Below, piece after piece: positions 47,681 through 56,850 of a stretch of 64,000 nt of DNA. Positions within the stretch are counted from its first letter, which is position 1, and each line of letters starts with the position of its first letter. This DNA comes from JL08 sp963765555 (GTDB lineage: Bacteria; Pseudomonadota; Alphaproteobacteria; Rhodobacterales; Rhodobacteraceae), in assembly GCA_963765555.1 (NCBI GenBank), contig CAVXWX010000003.1, positions 682,001 to 746,000 of the forward strand, in the 5' to 3' direction. Below the pieces are notes generated by a model. It had not been told where the DNA came from. It did no database searches and was given only the letters and a program-made list of their open reading frames with translations. The translations under genes were made by a program, and so were the position numbers.

Positions 47681-47806
47681 ATGCAAACCCTCCAAAGCGG
47701 TTATCGCGGGCTAAGCCTGCTTGTAGACTTGAACTGGGACCGGATTTTATATCTGGCAACCCTTGTTGGTGCGCTGATGATCGGAGCGTATGTGGGCAGC
47801 CTGTAA
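47681..47806 (+). CDS. 41-residue membrane peptide in the rseP-bamA gap
   Basis: MQTLQSGYRGLSLLVDLNWD followed by RILYLATLVGALMIGAYVGS and a final L. A polar, partly amphipathic N-terminus leads into one transmembrane helix that ends at the C-terminus. The ATG has AAGGGAA six bases upstream, and a strong terminator sits 36 bases after the TAA, so it looks like a deliberate small gene and not chance. Function unknown. The placement between two envelope-stress genes is suggestive but proves nothing. Confidence 0.6.
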   Translation: MQTLQSGYRGLSLLVDLNWDRILYLATLVGALMIGAYVGSL

Positions 47807-47841
47807 AGGCGCGCAACAAAACTATCGAGTGATGGTAAAAC

Positions 47842-47868
47842 AACGCCGGGCTTTTGCCCGGCGTTTTT
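47842..47868 (+). terminator. Rho-independent terminator upstream of bamA
   Basis: AACGCCGGGC (47842-47851) and GCCCGGCGTT (47856-47865) form a 10-bp stem with a TTTT loop, then a T-run to 47868. It ends the transcript of the small peptide gene, and probably that of the rseP block, so bamA needs its own promoter in 47869-47948. Confidence 0.92.
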
Positions 47869-47948
47869 GCATCTGCGGTTTTGACAAGTGAGGGCAATAA
47901 AGGTAACCACTCTGGTATTGGATGTCGAAAAAAAACAGGTTCTAGATC

Positions 47949-50307
47949 ATGAGATTGAGGAACGCGGCGGGTACATCCTGCGTAATACGGGGCAGAGCAG
48001 GCTATATGTGGTATTTACGACTGATCGCAGTTTTTTGTGCAATTGCAATGACTTTTGCAGTGTCGACGCGTGACGCGCATGCACAGAACTATACGTTTTC
48101 CAACATCGATATTCAGGGCAACAAGCGGATCGAAGACATCGCTATTCTGACCTACGCGGGAATCACGCGGGGCCAGACAATTACCGCTGGCGAGCTGAAC
48201 GACGTGTACCAGAGGATCGAGGATAGTGGCGTTTTTGAGACAGTCGAGCTTGATCCGCGCGGAAATACACTTGTCATTACGGTCACGGAACGCCCCACAA
48301 TCAACCAGATCAACTTTGAAGGTAACAGCCGCGTGCGCGATAATGAATTGCGCGCCATCGTCGGCTCGACCCAGCGCCGCGTGTTCGTCCCCGAACAGGC
48401 CGAACGGGACGCTGCGGCCATCGCAAGCGTCTATGCCCAGGAAGGGCGGCTGGCGGCCAAGGTTACACCAAAGATCATCCGTCTGAGTGACAACCGCGTT
48501 GATCTTGTGTTCGAAATTCTGGAAGGCGACACGATCGAGATCGAGCGCCTGACCTTTGTCGGCAACCGCGCCTACAGCGACCGGCGCCTGCGTCAGGTGC
48601 TGGGCACCAAACAGGCGGGCCTGCTGCGGGCGCTGATCCGGTCGGACACATTGATCGAGGACCGGATCGAATTCGACAAGCAACTGCTGACGGATTTCTA
48701 TCAGTCGCGCGGCTATGTCGATTTCCGGATCAACAGTGTCAACGCCGAACTGTCGCGCGAACGCGACGGTTATTTTCTGGTGTTCAACATTCAGGAAGGC
48801 CAGCAGTTCCGCTTTGGGCAGATCACAACAGTCAGCGAAATGCCCGGCGTGGATGCGCAGGAGTATCAGGACAACCTGAAAGTGAAGCCCGGTGTTGTCT
48901 ATTCGCCAACGCTGGTCGAAAACTCGATCGCGCGCATGGAACGTCTGGGCATTGCGAACGGCGTTGATTTCATGCGGATCGATCCGCGCATCACACGCAA
49001 TGACCGTGATCTGACGCTGGATGTGGAATTCGCTCTGGTCAAAGGGCCCGCGTATTTTTGTCGAACGGATCGACATCGAAGGCAACACCACTACGCTTGA
49101 TCAGGTCGTGCGCCGCCAGTTCCGCATTGTTGAAGGTGACCCGTTCAACCCGCGCGAAATCCGCGAAAGCGCGGAACGCATCCGCGCCTTGGGCTATTTT
49201 TCCAACGCTGACGTGGAAGCCCGCGAAGGCAGCAGCCCCGATCAGGTGATTGTGGACGTGGATGTGGATGAACTGCCAACTGGGGCTTTGAACTTTGGTG
49301 GGTCGTTTTCAACGTCGGACGGTTTCGGCATTCTGATCAGCTTTCGCGAAGACAACTTTCTGGGGCGGGGTCAGCGTTTCGGGATTGATCTATCGACCGC
49401 AGAAGAAGCACAGCGCTACGGCTTCAGCTTTACCGAACCCGCATTGCTGGGCCGTGACCTGAGCCTTGGGGTGGCCATCGATTTCTTCGAAAACGAAAAC
49501 TCATACGCCAGCTACGATGTTGAAAAACTGATCTTCCGTCCTGAACTGTCCTTTCCGGTCAGTGACAACGGACGGGTGGCGTTCAACTACAAGGCCGAGC
49601 GCGTCGATATGAACCGCCGCACCCCGCGCGAAGACGGTGTTGTGATCGGCAATGAAATCGGGGTTGGCGAACAATGGACCAGCTCGATCGGTTATGTGTA
49701 TTCGTACGATTTACGCCGCGTGGGTCTGAACCCGAACGCCGGATACCTGTTTGAATTCGGTCAGGATTTCGCAGGGATCGGCGGCGACAACGAATATGTC
49801 AGAACCCAAGCGACTGCGATCGCGCAAACCAAGGTTCTGAACGAAGAGGTCACACTGCGCGCCACCCTGGAAGGCGGCATGCTGAACTTTCTGAACGGCA
49901 ACAGCCGTGTCACCGACCGTTTCCTGCTGGACCCAAGCACAATGCGCGGGTTTGAAACCGGTGGTATCGGCCCACGCGATCAAACGCTGGGCGCGTCTGA
50001 CGGGCTGGGCGGTAACCTGTTTGTCGTGGCGCGGTTCGAGGCGGAATTCCCGCTGGGCCTGCCCGAGGAACTGGGGATCATGGGCGGCGTGTTCTATGAC
50101 GTTGGCAACCTGTGGGATCTGTCGGACGTGAACCTGACAGGTGGCAACATTGTCGGCGAAAGCGGCTCTTTCCGCCATGTCGTCGGTGTGTCGCTGTTCT
50201 GGGAAACACCGCTTGGGCCGCTACGGTTCAACTTTTCCAACGCCCTTGTCAAAGAAAGCTTTGACGACGAGCAGCAGTTCGATCTGACCATTTCAGCAAG
50301 GTTCTGA
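47949..50307 (+). CDS. bamA: Outer-membrane protein assembly factor BamA (frameshifted)
   Basis: About 785 residues. Essential insertase for outer-membrane beta-barrels. A signal sequence (MWYLRLIAVFCAIAMTFA, ending DAHAQ) precedes five POTRA domains (about 50-420) and a 16-strand barrel with LLGRDLSLG, VGEQWTSSIGYVYSYD, the lid motif DRFLLDPSTMRGFETGGIGPRD and a C-terminal aromatic (TISARF) recognised by Bam itself. Starts at 47949 or 48006 are possible; the latter puts the signal peptide at the extreme N-terminus. The frame breaks near 49048: GGGCCCGCG should read GGGCCGCG, giving KGPRIFVERIDIEGN. Confidence 0.92.
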
Positions 50308-50314
50308 TCCGGTC

Positions 50315-50878
50315 ATGCGGATCTTGCGTGCCTTTGCGCTTGGCACGGTCCTGATCTGTCAGGGCGTGTTGGGGGCTGTGCCGGTGCAGGCGCAATCCCT
50401 TGGGACGGTGGTCAGCCCGATCCTGACCATCGAATCCGATCGCTTCTTTGCGCAATCGGCCTTTGGTAAACGTGTCGCGTCGGAAATTGAATCCGAAGGG
50501 GCCATTCTGTCGGCCGAAAACCGCAAGATCGAGGCCGACCTGACCGCAGAAGAAAAGGCGTTGGCCGACCAGCGCGCCGAGATGGACCCGCAAGCCTTCC
50601 GTGCCTTGGCCGACGCCTTTGATCAGAAGGTTCAGACCATCCGGCGCACACAGGACGCCAAGGCGCGCGCCTTGAACCTGCGCAACGAGGCGGACCGGAC
50701 AACGTTCGTCAATGCTGCCGGTCCGGTGCTTGAGGTTCTGATGCGCGATGCCGGGGCCGCAGTTATTCTTGAGCGGCGCAGCGTGTTTCTAAGCGCGAAC
50801 GCCATTGATGTCACCGACGAAGCGATCCAGCGCATGGACGCCGCTTTCGGCGATGGCAGCCAGCTGTCAAACGATTAG
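50315..50878 (+). CDS. Skp/OmpH-family periplasmic chaperone
   Basis: 187 residues. A signal peptide ends near VQAQS. The body is a long charged coiled coil (SEIESEGAILSAENRKIEADLTAEEKALADQRAEM) typical of OmpH/Skp, with the C-terminal GAAVILERRSVFLSANAIDVTDE block. Skp trimers hold unfolded outer-membrane proteins on the way to BamA, which is encoded eight bases upstream. Intact. Confidence 0.85.
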   Translation: MRILRAFALGTVLICQGVLGAVPVQAQSLGTVVSPILTIESDRFFAQSAFGKRVASEIESEGAILSAENRKIEADLTAEEKALADQRAEMDPQAFRALADAFDQKVQTIRRTQDAKARALNLRNEADRTTFVNAAGPVLEVLMRDAGAAVILERRSVFLSANAIDVTDEAIQRMDAAFGDGSQLSND

Positions 50879-50959
50879 TCCGGCGCGGCGACGCTTGCCC
50901 ATTTGTGGCCCGCTTGTTAGTCACATCTCACAGCGATGATCCGAAGGTAGGAACCCAAT

Positions 50960-51418
50960 ATGACTTCACAACTTTTGAGCGCAGATATCCAGTTGATCCA
51001 GCGCATTCTGCCGCATCGCTATCCGTTTCTGCTGATCGACAAGGTGATTGACATTGATGGCACGTCATCGGCGACAGGCATCAAGAATGTCACCATGAAC
51101 GAACCCCATTTTCAGGGCCATTTTCCCGGTTTGCCGATCATGCCCGGCGTCACCATTGTCGAAGCAATGGCACAGACGGCCGCGATTATGGTCGGGGTGG
51201 CGCTGGATATGGCCGACAAGGAAATGAAGGTCTATTTTCTGGCCATCGACAGCTGCAAATTCCGCCGCAAGGTTGTGCCCGGCGATGTGCTCAGCATGAA
51301 ACTGACCACCAAACGCGGCAAGCCCGGCGGCAAGGTCTGGAAATTCAACGGTGTTGCATCCGTGGGGGATGAAATGGCCGCCGAAGCCGATTTTACCGCC
51401 ATGATGGACATGGGGTAG
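50960..51418 (+). CDS. fabZ: 3-Hydroxyacyl-ACP dehydratase FabZ
   Basis: 152 residues, intact. Hot-dog fold dehydratase of fatty acid elongation. PHRYPFLLIDKVIDI and FQGHFPGLPIMPGVTIVEAMAQ carry the catalytic H54 and E68. Its place directly before lpxA balances 3-hydroxyacyl-ACP use between fatty acids and lipid A. The stop lies ten bases from lpxA. The 81-base gap 50879-50959 before it holds AGGTAGG-type ribosome site. Confidence 0.94.
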   Translation: MTSQLLSADIQLIQRILPHRYPFLLIDKVIDIDGTSSATGIKNVTMNEPHFQGHFPGLPIMPGVTIVEAMAQTAAIMVGVALDMADKEMKVYFLAIDSCKFRRKVVPGDVLSMKLTTKRGKPGGKVWKFNGVASVGDEMAAEADFTAMMDMG

Positions 51419-51428
51419 GAGAACCCGC

Positions 51429-52211
51429 ATGGCACAGATACATCCCAGCGCGATCATCGAAGATGGCGCGGTGATCGGCAAGGGCTGTATCATCGGGCCC
51501 TTCTGTCTGGTCGGCGCAAACGTCGTTCTGGGCAGCGGTGTCGAGCTCAAAAGCCACGTTGTGGTTACCGGCCATACCCGCATCGGGCATGATACGGTAA
51601 TCTTTCCGTTTTCCGTGATCGGTGAAATCCCGCAAGACCTGAAATTCCGTGGCGAATCCAGCCGCCTTGAAATCGGTGATCGCAACCGCATCCGCGAACA
51701 TGTGACCATGAACGCAGGCACCGATGGCGGGGGCGGCGTGACCAAAATTGGCGATGACGGTCTGTTTATGGCCGGATGTCATATCGCCCATGATGCTCAG
51801 GTGGGCGACCGGGTGATTGTCGTCAATTCCGCAGCCGTGGCCGGACATTGCATCATAGGGGATGATGTGATCATCGGCGGCCTGTCGGGGATACACCAAT
51901 GGGTGCGCATCGGTCAGGGCGCGATCATCGGCGCGGTGACGATGGTCACGCATGATGTCATTCCCTACGGTTTGGTTCAGGCAACACGCGGTGAACTGGA
52001 CGGGTTGAACCTTGTCGGGTTGAAACGGCGCGGCGTGGCACGCGCCGACATCACGGCATTGCGCGCCGCCTTTCACACCCTCGCGCAGGGGCAGGGCACG
52101 TTTCAGGCCCGCGCCGCAGAACTGGCCGAAACAAACGAAAACACCTATGTTCAGGAACTGCTGGATTTTGTCCTTGGCGACAGTGACCGGTCCTTCCTGA
52201 CACCGCGCTGA
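51429..52211 (+). CDS. lpxA: UDP-N-acetylglucosamine acyltransferase LpxA
   Basis: 260 residues, intact. First enzyme of lipid A synthesis; transfers 3-hydroxyacyl from ACP to UDP-GlcNAc. Hexapeptide left-handed beta-helix repeats run from residue 5 to about 190 (IHPSAIIEDGAVIGKGCIIGP, AHDAQVGDRVIVVNSA); the catalytic His lies in MAGCHIAHDAQVGD. A GDGGGGVT insertion occurs in the TDGGGGVTKIGD loop as in other alphaproteobacteria. Four bases before lpxI. Confidence 0.95.
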   Translation: MAQIHPSAIIEDGAVIGKGCIIGPFCLVGANVVLGSGVELKSHVVVTGHTRIGHDTVIFPFSVIGEIPQDLKFRGESSRLEIGDRNRIREHVTMNAGTDGGGGVTKIGDDGLFMAGCHIAHDAQVGDRVIVVNSAAVAGHCIIGDDVIIGGLSGIHQWVRIGQGAIIGAVTMVTHDVIPYGLVQATRGELDGLNLVGLKRRGVARADITALRAAFHTLAQGQGTFQARAAELAETNENTYVQELLDFVLGDSDRSFLTPR

Positions 52212-52215
52212 CCGC

Positions 52216-53004
52216 ATGCTGGCATTGATCGCAGGGCAAGGCATGCTGCCGGGCATTCTGGCGGCACAAGCAGATCAACCGCCGATGATATGCGCGCTTC
52301 AGGGGTTTGAACCCGATGGCCTGACACCGGACATGGTCTTTCGCATTGAAACACTGGGCACTTTTCTGGCGGCGTTGTCCGCCAAGGGCATAACAGAGGT
52401 TTGCTTTGCCGGCGCGATCACGCGCCCTGTGATCGATCCGGCCGCGATTGATGCCGCAACGCTGCCGCTGGTGCCCGTTCTGCACGCCGCAATCCAAAGC
52501 GGTGACGACAGCGCCTTGCGCGCGGTGATGGGCCTTTTCGAAAGCCACGGCTTTACCATCCGCGCCGCCCACGAGATTGCCCCCTCGCTGTTGCCGGATG
52601 CCGGCATATTGGGGCAGGTCCAACCCACAGCGCAGGATGAAACCGATGCCGCGCGCGGGGCCGATATCGTTTCGGCCATGGCGCAGGCGGATATCGGGCA
52701 GGCCTGTGTTGTCGCACAAGGGCAGGCGCTTGCGGTCGAGGCGGTGTTTGGCACCGACTGGATGCTGGCCAGCTTGCGCACACGCCCTGCGCATCCCGAA
52801 GGCGGTCTTTTGTTCAAGGCCCCGAAACCGGGACAGGACAGGCGCGCCGATCTGCCGACAATCGGGCCGGCGACAGTGCGCGCGGTGCGTGATGCCGGAT
52901 TGCGCGGCATTGTGGTGCAGGCCGGTGGGGTGATGATCCTTGACTGTGATGCCGTGATCAGCGCCTGCGACGCCGCCGGTCTGTTTCTTTGGGTTCGTGC
53001 GTGA
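52216..53004 (+). CDS. lpxI: UDP-2,3-diacylglucosamine pyrophosphatase LpxI
   Basis: 262 residues, LpxI (DUF1009) family, which replaces LpxH in many alphaproteobacteria and hydrolyses UDP-2,3-diacylglucosamine to lipid X. LALIAGQGMLPGILAA is the N-terminal fold; FKAPKPGQDRRADLPTIGP and GIVVQAGGVMILD are conserved C-terminal blocks with the catalytic Asp region. Operon position between lpxA and lpxB is diagnostic. Stop overlaps lpxB as TGATG. Intact. Confidence 0.93.
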   Translation: MLALIAGQGMLPGILAAQADQPPMICALQGFEPDGLTPDMVFRIETLGTFLAALSAKGITEVCFAGAITRPVIDPAAIDAATLPLVPVLHAAIQSGDDSALRAVMGLFESHGFTIRAAHEIAPSLLPDAGILGQVQPTAQDETDAARGADIVSAMAQADIGQACVVAQGQALAVEAVFGTDWMLASLRTRPAHPEGGLLFKAPKPGQDRRADLPTIGPATVRAVRDAGLRGIVVQAGGVMILDCDAVISACDAAGLFLWVRA

Positions 53005-54161
53005 TGCGCGTTTTTATTGTTGCTGGCGAACCGTCGGGCGACAAACTGGGGGCGGCCCTGATGAAAGGGCTGCAAACGCGGGTCGCGGATGTGCAATTTG
53101 ATGGCATCGGCGGGCCGCTGATGCAGGCACGGGGGCTATCCAGCCGGTTCGACATGTCCGAACTGAGCGTGATGGGCATTGCCGAAGTTCTGCCCAGATA
53201 CCGCGCCCTGATGCGCCGGATCAACGAAACCGCCGCTGCCGTGATCGAAACGACCCCCGATGTTCTGATCACCATCGATAGCCCCGATTTCAGCCTGCGT
53301 GTCGCGCGCCGCGTGCGGGCAGGGGCGCCCGATATCCGCACCGTGCATTATGTCGCGCCCACTGTCTGGGCCTGGCGTCCGGGGCGGGCGGCCAAGATGG
53401 CCGAAATGATCGATCATGTGCTGGCCCTGTTTCCGTTCGAACCGCCGCTGATGCAGGCCGCCGGGATGGAATGTGATTTTGTCGGCCATCCTGTTGTCGC
53501 CGAACCTGTCGCAACACAGGCCGAAGTCGATGCCTTTCGCCAACGCACCGGTATCGGGTCCGCACCCTGTCTTCTGGTCCTGCCCGGTTCGCGGCGGGGC
53601 GAGGTGACGCGGCTGGCCCCGATCTTTCGCGCGGCTTTGCAACAGATCACGACGGCGCGCCCTGATCTGCGCATTGTCGTTCCGGCCGCTGCTCCGGTTG
53701 CACCATTGTTGCAGACTATGGTTCCGGACTGGCCGGGCGATCCCATCCTTCTTGATCCGCGCACGGCAGACTCCGACAGTGCCTTGTCAGAAAAACGCGC
53801 AGCCTTTGCCGCCGCAGATGTTGCACTGGCTGCATCGGGCACCGTGTCGCTGGAACTGGCCGCGGTCGCGACCCCGATGGTCATTGCCTATGATATGAAC
53901 TGGCTTTCGCGCCAGATCATTGCCCGCATGCTCAAGGTCGATACGGTCACGCTGGTCAATCTGGTGTCGGACACACGTGTTGTTCCCGAGTTTTTGGGGC
54001 CACGTTGCAAACCCGATCTGATTTCGGCGGCCGTGCTGCAGGTGCTGGATCATCCCGACGCACAGCATCAGGCGATGGATATCACGATGCAGCGTCTTGG
54101 CCGTGGTGATCTTGATCCGGGCCTGCGCGCCGCACAGGCGATCCTTGACCGGATGCCCTAA
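53004..54161 (+). CDS. lpxB: Lipid A disaccharide synthase LpxB
   Basis: 385 residues, intact. Family 19 glycosyltransferase condensing lipid X with UDP-2,3-diacylglucosamine. VFIVAGEPSGDKLGAALM, FDGIGGPLMQARGL, VAPTVWAWRPGRAAKM, CLLVLPGSRRGEV and LAASGTVSLELAAVATPMVIAYDMN are the GT19 blocks in order. Start ATG 53004 overlaps lpxI. Last gene of the plus-strand block; convergent with mnmA across a 40-base gap. Confidence 0.95.
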   Translation: MRVFIVAGEPSGDKLGAALMKGLQTRVADVQFDGIGGPLMQARGLSSRFDMSELSVMGIAEVLPRYRALMRRINETAAAVIETTPDVLITIDSPDFSLRVARRVRAGAPDIRTVHYVAPTVWAWRPGRAAKMAEMIDHVLALFPFEPPLMQAAGMECDFVGHPVVAEPVATQAEVDAFRQRTGIGSAPCLLVLPGSRRGEVTRLAPIFRAALQQITTARPDLRIVVPAAAPVAPLLQTMVPDWPGDPILLDPRTADSDSALSEKRAAFAAADVALAASGTVSLELAAVATPMVIAYDMNWLSRQIIARMLKVDTVTLVNLVSDTRVVPEFLGPRCKPDLISAAVLQVLDHPDAQHQAMDITMQRLGRGDLDPGLRAAQAILDRMP

Positions 54162-54193
54162 GCGACCGCAGGGTTCAGGACCGGCGCAACAGA

Positions 54194-54217
54194 CTGGCGC
54201 GCTATTCTCCGCGCCAG
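54194..54217. terminator. Hairpin at the lpxB-mnmA convergent end
   Basis: CTGGCGCG (54194-54201) pairs with CGCGCCAG (54210-54217) around an 8-base loop, overlapping the mnmA stop region. It lacks a T-run, so termination may be partial; the convergent position is the main support. Confidence 0.4.
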
Positions 54218-55349
54218 ATCCAGCCACCGCCGAAAATCCGGCTGCCGCCGGTTTCATAGAACACACAGGCCTGCCCCGGGGATACGCCTTCTTCCGGCGT
54301 CAGCAATTCGACTTGCGCCGTCGGTGGCCGACAGCGGGCGAATGATCGCCTCGGTCGGCGGGCGGGTTGAGCGCACCTTGACCGACACGTGCCATTCCGC
54401 GCTGGCTGTCCAACGGCGCATCGCCCAGCCAGTTGATCTCGCGCACCGGCACGGTGCGGGTGGCCAGCATTTCTTTCGGGCCGACGATCACGTGCTTTTT
54501 CTCGACATCCAGCTTCACCACATAAAGCGGGTCGTCCAGACCGCCGATGCCCAGCCCGCGGCGCTGGCCGATCGTGTAATGGATCAACACCGGTATGCGG
54601 CCCAGAACCGTGCCGTCGGTGTCCACGATGTCGCCGGGATCGGCCGCTTCGGGGCGCAGTTTTTCGATCACCGATGCGTAATCGCCATTGGGCACGAAAC
54701 AGATGTCCTGACTGTCCGGCTTGTCGGCCACGACCAGCCCGAATTTCGATGCCAGCGCGCGCGTTGCGTCCTTGGACGGCAGGTGGCCCAGCGGAAAGCG
54801 CAGATAATCCAGCTGTTCGGGCGTGGTTGAAAACAGGAAATAGCTTTGATCGCGGTTGGCGTCTTCGGCCGAGTGCAGCTCGGGCCCGTGCGCGCCCATC
54901 TTGCGCTGGATGTAATGGCCCGTCGCCATGCAATCGGCCTCAAGATCCTTGGCCGTTTCCAGCAGATCCTTGAATTTCACCCGCTCGTTGCAGCGGATAC
55001 ACGGCACAGGGGTCGCGCCCGCCAGATAGCTGTCGGCGAATTCGTCGATCACCGCGTCTTTAAAAATGTTTTCATAATCCAGCACATAATGGGGAAATCC
55101 CATATCTTCGGCCACACGGCGCGCATCGTGAATGTCCAGACCGGCGCAACACGCGCCCTTTTTGGCCAGCGCCGCGCCATGATCGTAAAGCTGCAGCGTC
55201 ACGCCCACGACATCATAGCCTTCGCTGGCCAGCTGCGCGGCCACAACAGAACTGTCCACGCCGCCCGACATGGCCACGACAACCCGCGTGTCGGCGGGCG
55301 CTTTGGCAAAGCCAAGCGAATTCAGCTGCGTATGTTCATCCAGCGCCAT
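54202..55349 (-). CDS. mnmA: tRNA-specific 2-thiouridylase MnmA (frameshifted)
   Basis: About 381 residues. Inserts sulfur at U34 of Lys, Glu and Gln tRNAs. VVAMSGGVDSSVVAAQLA is the PP-loop; TPVPCIRCNERVKF holds the first catalytic Cys and GQACVFYE the second; KPDSQDICFVPNGDY is another family block. The C-terminal domain is split by breaks near 54390 and 54323; the second, GACGGCG to GACGCG on the coding strand, restores AQVELLTPEEG. A GGAGACGCC ribosome site fixes the ATG at 55349. Divergent from sciP. Confidence 0.9.
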
Positions 55350-55495
55350 CGGCGTCTCCTGTGGGTGTCGCGGCCTCTATAGGCGGCGAATGCACGAAAA
55401 TATAGGTAAATCCAAGCTATTCTTAAAGAGGGGCTTCACAGCTTCTTAAGCCTGCGCTGTGCAACCTTGCGCGCAAGATTGCAAGCAGGTGACCC

Positions 55496-55774
55496 ATGTA
55501 TCTGAAAAAAGTAGACGGACCGCGCGCGGTAACGCTGCCGGACGGCACGATCATGACACGTGCCGACCTGCCCGAACCTACAACCCGCCGCTGGGTGGCT
55601 TCGCGCAAGGCGGCGGTGGTGCGCGGCGTGGTTTACGGCCTGATCACACAGGACGACGCCTTGAAGCTTTACGACATCTCGATCGAGGAATTTCAGGCCT
55701 GGCTTGCGGCGGTCAGTGACCATGGAGAAGGGGCCTTAAAAGCCACCGCCTTGCAAAAGTATAGACAACCCTAG
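55496..55774 (+). CDS. sciP: CtrA inhibitor SciP (DUF1153)
   Basis: 92 residues, intact. DUF1153 small helix-turn-helix protein. In Caulobacter SciP binds CtrA and blocks CtrA activation of its targets. RRWVASRKAAVVRGVVYGLI, then DDALKLYDISIEEFQAW, are the family core. It lies 131 bases upstream of ctrA on the same strand. A 12-base perfect palindrome (55466-55477, CTTGCGCGCAAG) about 20 bases before the ATG could be an operator. Confidence 0.9.
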   Translation: MYLKKVDGPRAVTLPDGTIMTRADLPEPTTRRWVASRKAAVVRGVVYGLITQDDALKLYDISIEEFQAWLAAVSDHGEGALKATALQKYRQP

Positions 55775-55812
55775 ATTGTATGACGTAGTTTCTCCACACT
55801 GGTAACTTGTAG

Positions 55813-55838
55813 TTAACCTTTCTTGGGCACGGTTAACC
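55813..55838 (+). promoter_or_regulatory. Two TTAACC half-sites upstream of ctrA
   Basis: TTAACC occurs at 55813-55818 and 55833-55838, 20 bases apart, about 70-90 bases before the ctrA start. This is the CtrA half-site core (TTAACCAT in other species), so autoregulation by CtrA is possible. The 20-base spacing does not match the TTAA-N7-TTAA full site. Confidence 0.45.
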
Positions 55839-55905
55839 GAATTCACAAGACCCGATCACCGGGTTCAAGCTATCGGGCAGGCCGCCCGTGTTCAGGAGAC
55901 TTATT

Positions 55906-56623
55906 ATGCGTGTGCTGTTGGTTGAAGACGATCCCACAACCTCGAAAAGCATCGAACTGATGCTGACCCATGCCAATCTTAACGTCTATGCCACCGATCT
56001 GGGCGAAGAAGGCATCGATCTGGCAAAACTTTATGATTACGACCTGATCCTGCTGGACCTGAACCTGCCGGACATGAACGGGCACGAGGTGTTGCGCCAG
56101 ATCCGCCTGTCCCGCATCGAAACCCCGATCCTGATCCTGTCCGGTGCCGATGACACCGAAAACAAGATCAAGGGCTTCGGCTTTGGCGCGGATGACTATC
56201 TGACCAAGCCATTCCATCGCGAAGAACTGGTGGCGCGCATTCACGCGATCATCCGCCGGTCCAAAGGCCATTCCCAATCGATCATCAACACCGGCACGCA
56301 TTGCTGTTAATCTGGATGCCAAAACGGTCAGCGCGGACGACAAACCGGTGCATCTGACGGGCAAGGAATACCAGATGCTGGAACTGCTCAGCCTGCGCAA
56401 GGGGACGACCCTGACCAAGGAAATGTTCCTCAACCATCTTTATGGCGGCATGGACGAACCGGAACTGAAAATCATCGATGTGTTCATCTGCAAGCTGCGC
56501 AAGAAACTGAGCGTTGCAACAGGTGGTGAAAACTACATCGAAACCGTCTGGGGGCGGGGATATGTGCTGCGTGATCCGGAACCCGGGCAGATGGAAGACC
56601 GCCGTATCGCAATCGGGGCGTGA
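55906..56623 (+). CDS. ctrA: Cell-cycle response regulator CtrA (frameshifted)
   Basis: About 238 residues. OmpR-type regulator that, after phosphorelay via CckA-ChpT, controls cell-cycle, motility and gene transfer agent genes in alphaproteobacteria. Receiver: VLLVEDDPTTSKSIE, phospho-acceptor D51 in ILLDLNLPDMNGHE, K in LTKPFHREEL. DNA-binding winged helix: VHLTGKEYQMLELLSLRKG, HLYGGMDEPELKIIDVFICKLRKKL, YIETVWGRGYVLRD. The frame is broken near 56296 between the domains. Start ATG with AGGAG eight bases upstream. ctrA is usually central to cell control, so a sequence error is likely. Confidence 0.92.
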
Positions 56624-56669
56624 TTGCCCGCCCTATAGCGCCAAGTGTTTTCGAACAGCAGCCCTGACG

Positions 56670-56795
56670 GGTCCGGGCCACCCACCACTCACGTAACAAA
56701 AGCCCGGACCAACAGGCAGGCAAAGCCACCAAAACAGGCGTTCCAGCAGCGAAGCGCACCTGTTGTTTCTGCCTGACGCCCCACACAGATACTGG
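56670..56795. other. Structured ctrA-ligA intergenic region
   Basis: The 227-base gap 56624-56850 has no gene. GGTCCGGGC (56670-56678) pairs perfectly with GCCCGGACC (56702-56710) around a 23-base loop; next come AACAGG and CAGGCA elements that can pair with CCTGTT and TGCCTG further on (to about 56795). Neither stem has a following T-run. It may be a terminator region or a small structured RNA. The ligA ribosome site GGAGG follows at 56840. Confidence 0.4.
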
Positions 56796-56850
56796 ACCCC
56801 GACCGCTGTGCCGCCTATCACTGGGCAAGGCCAGCAACCGGAGGCGGACG

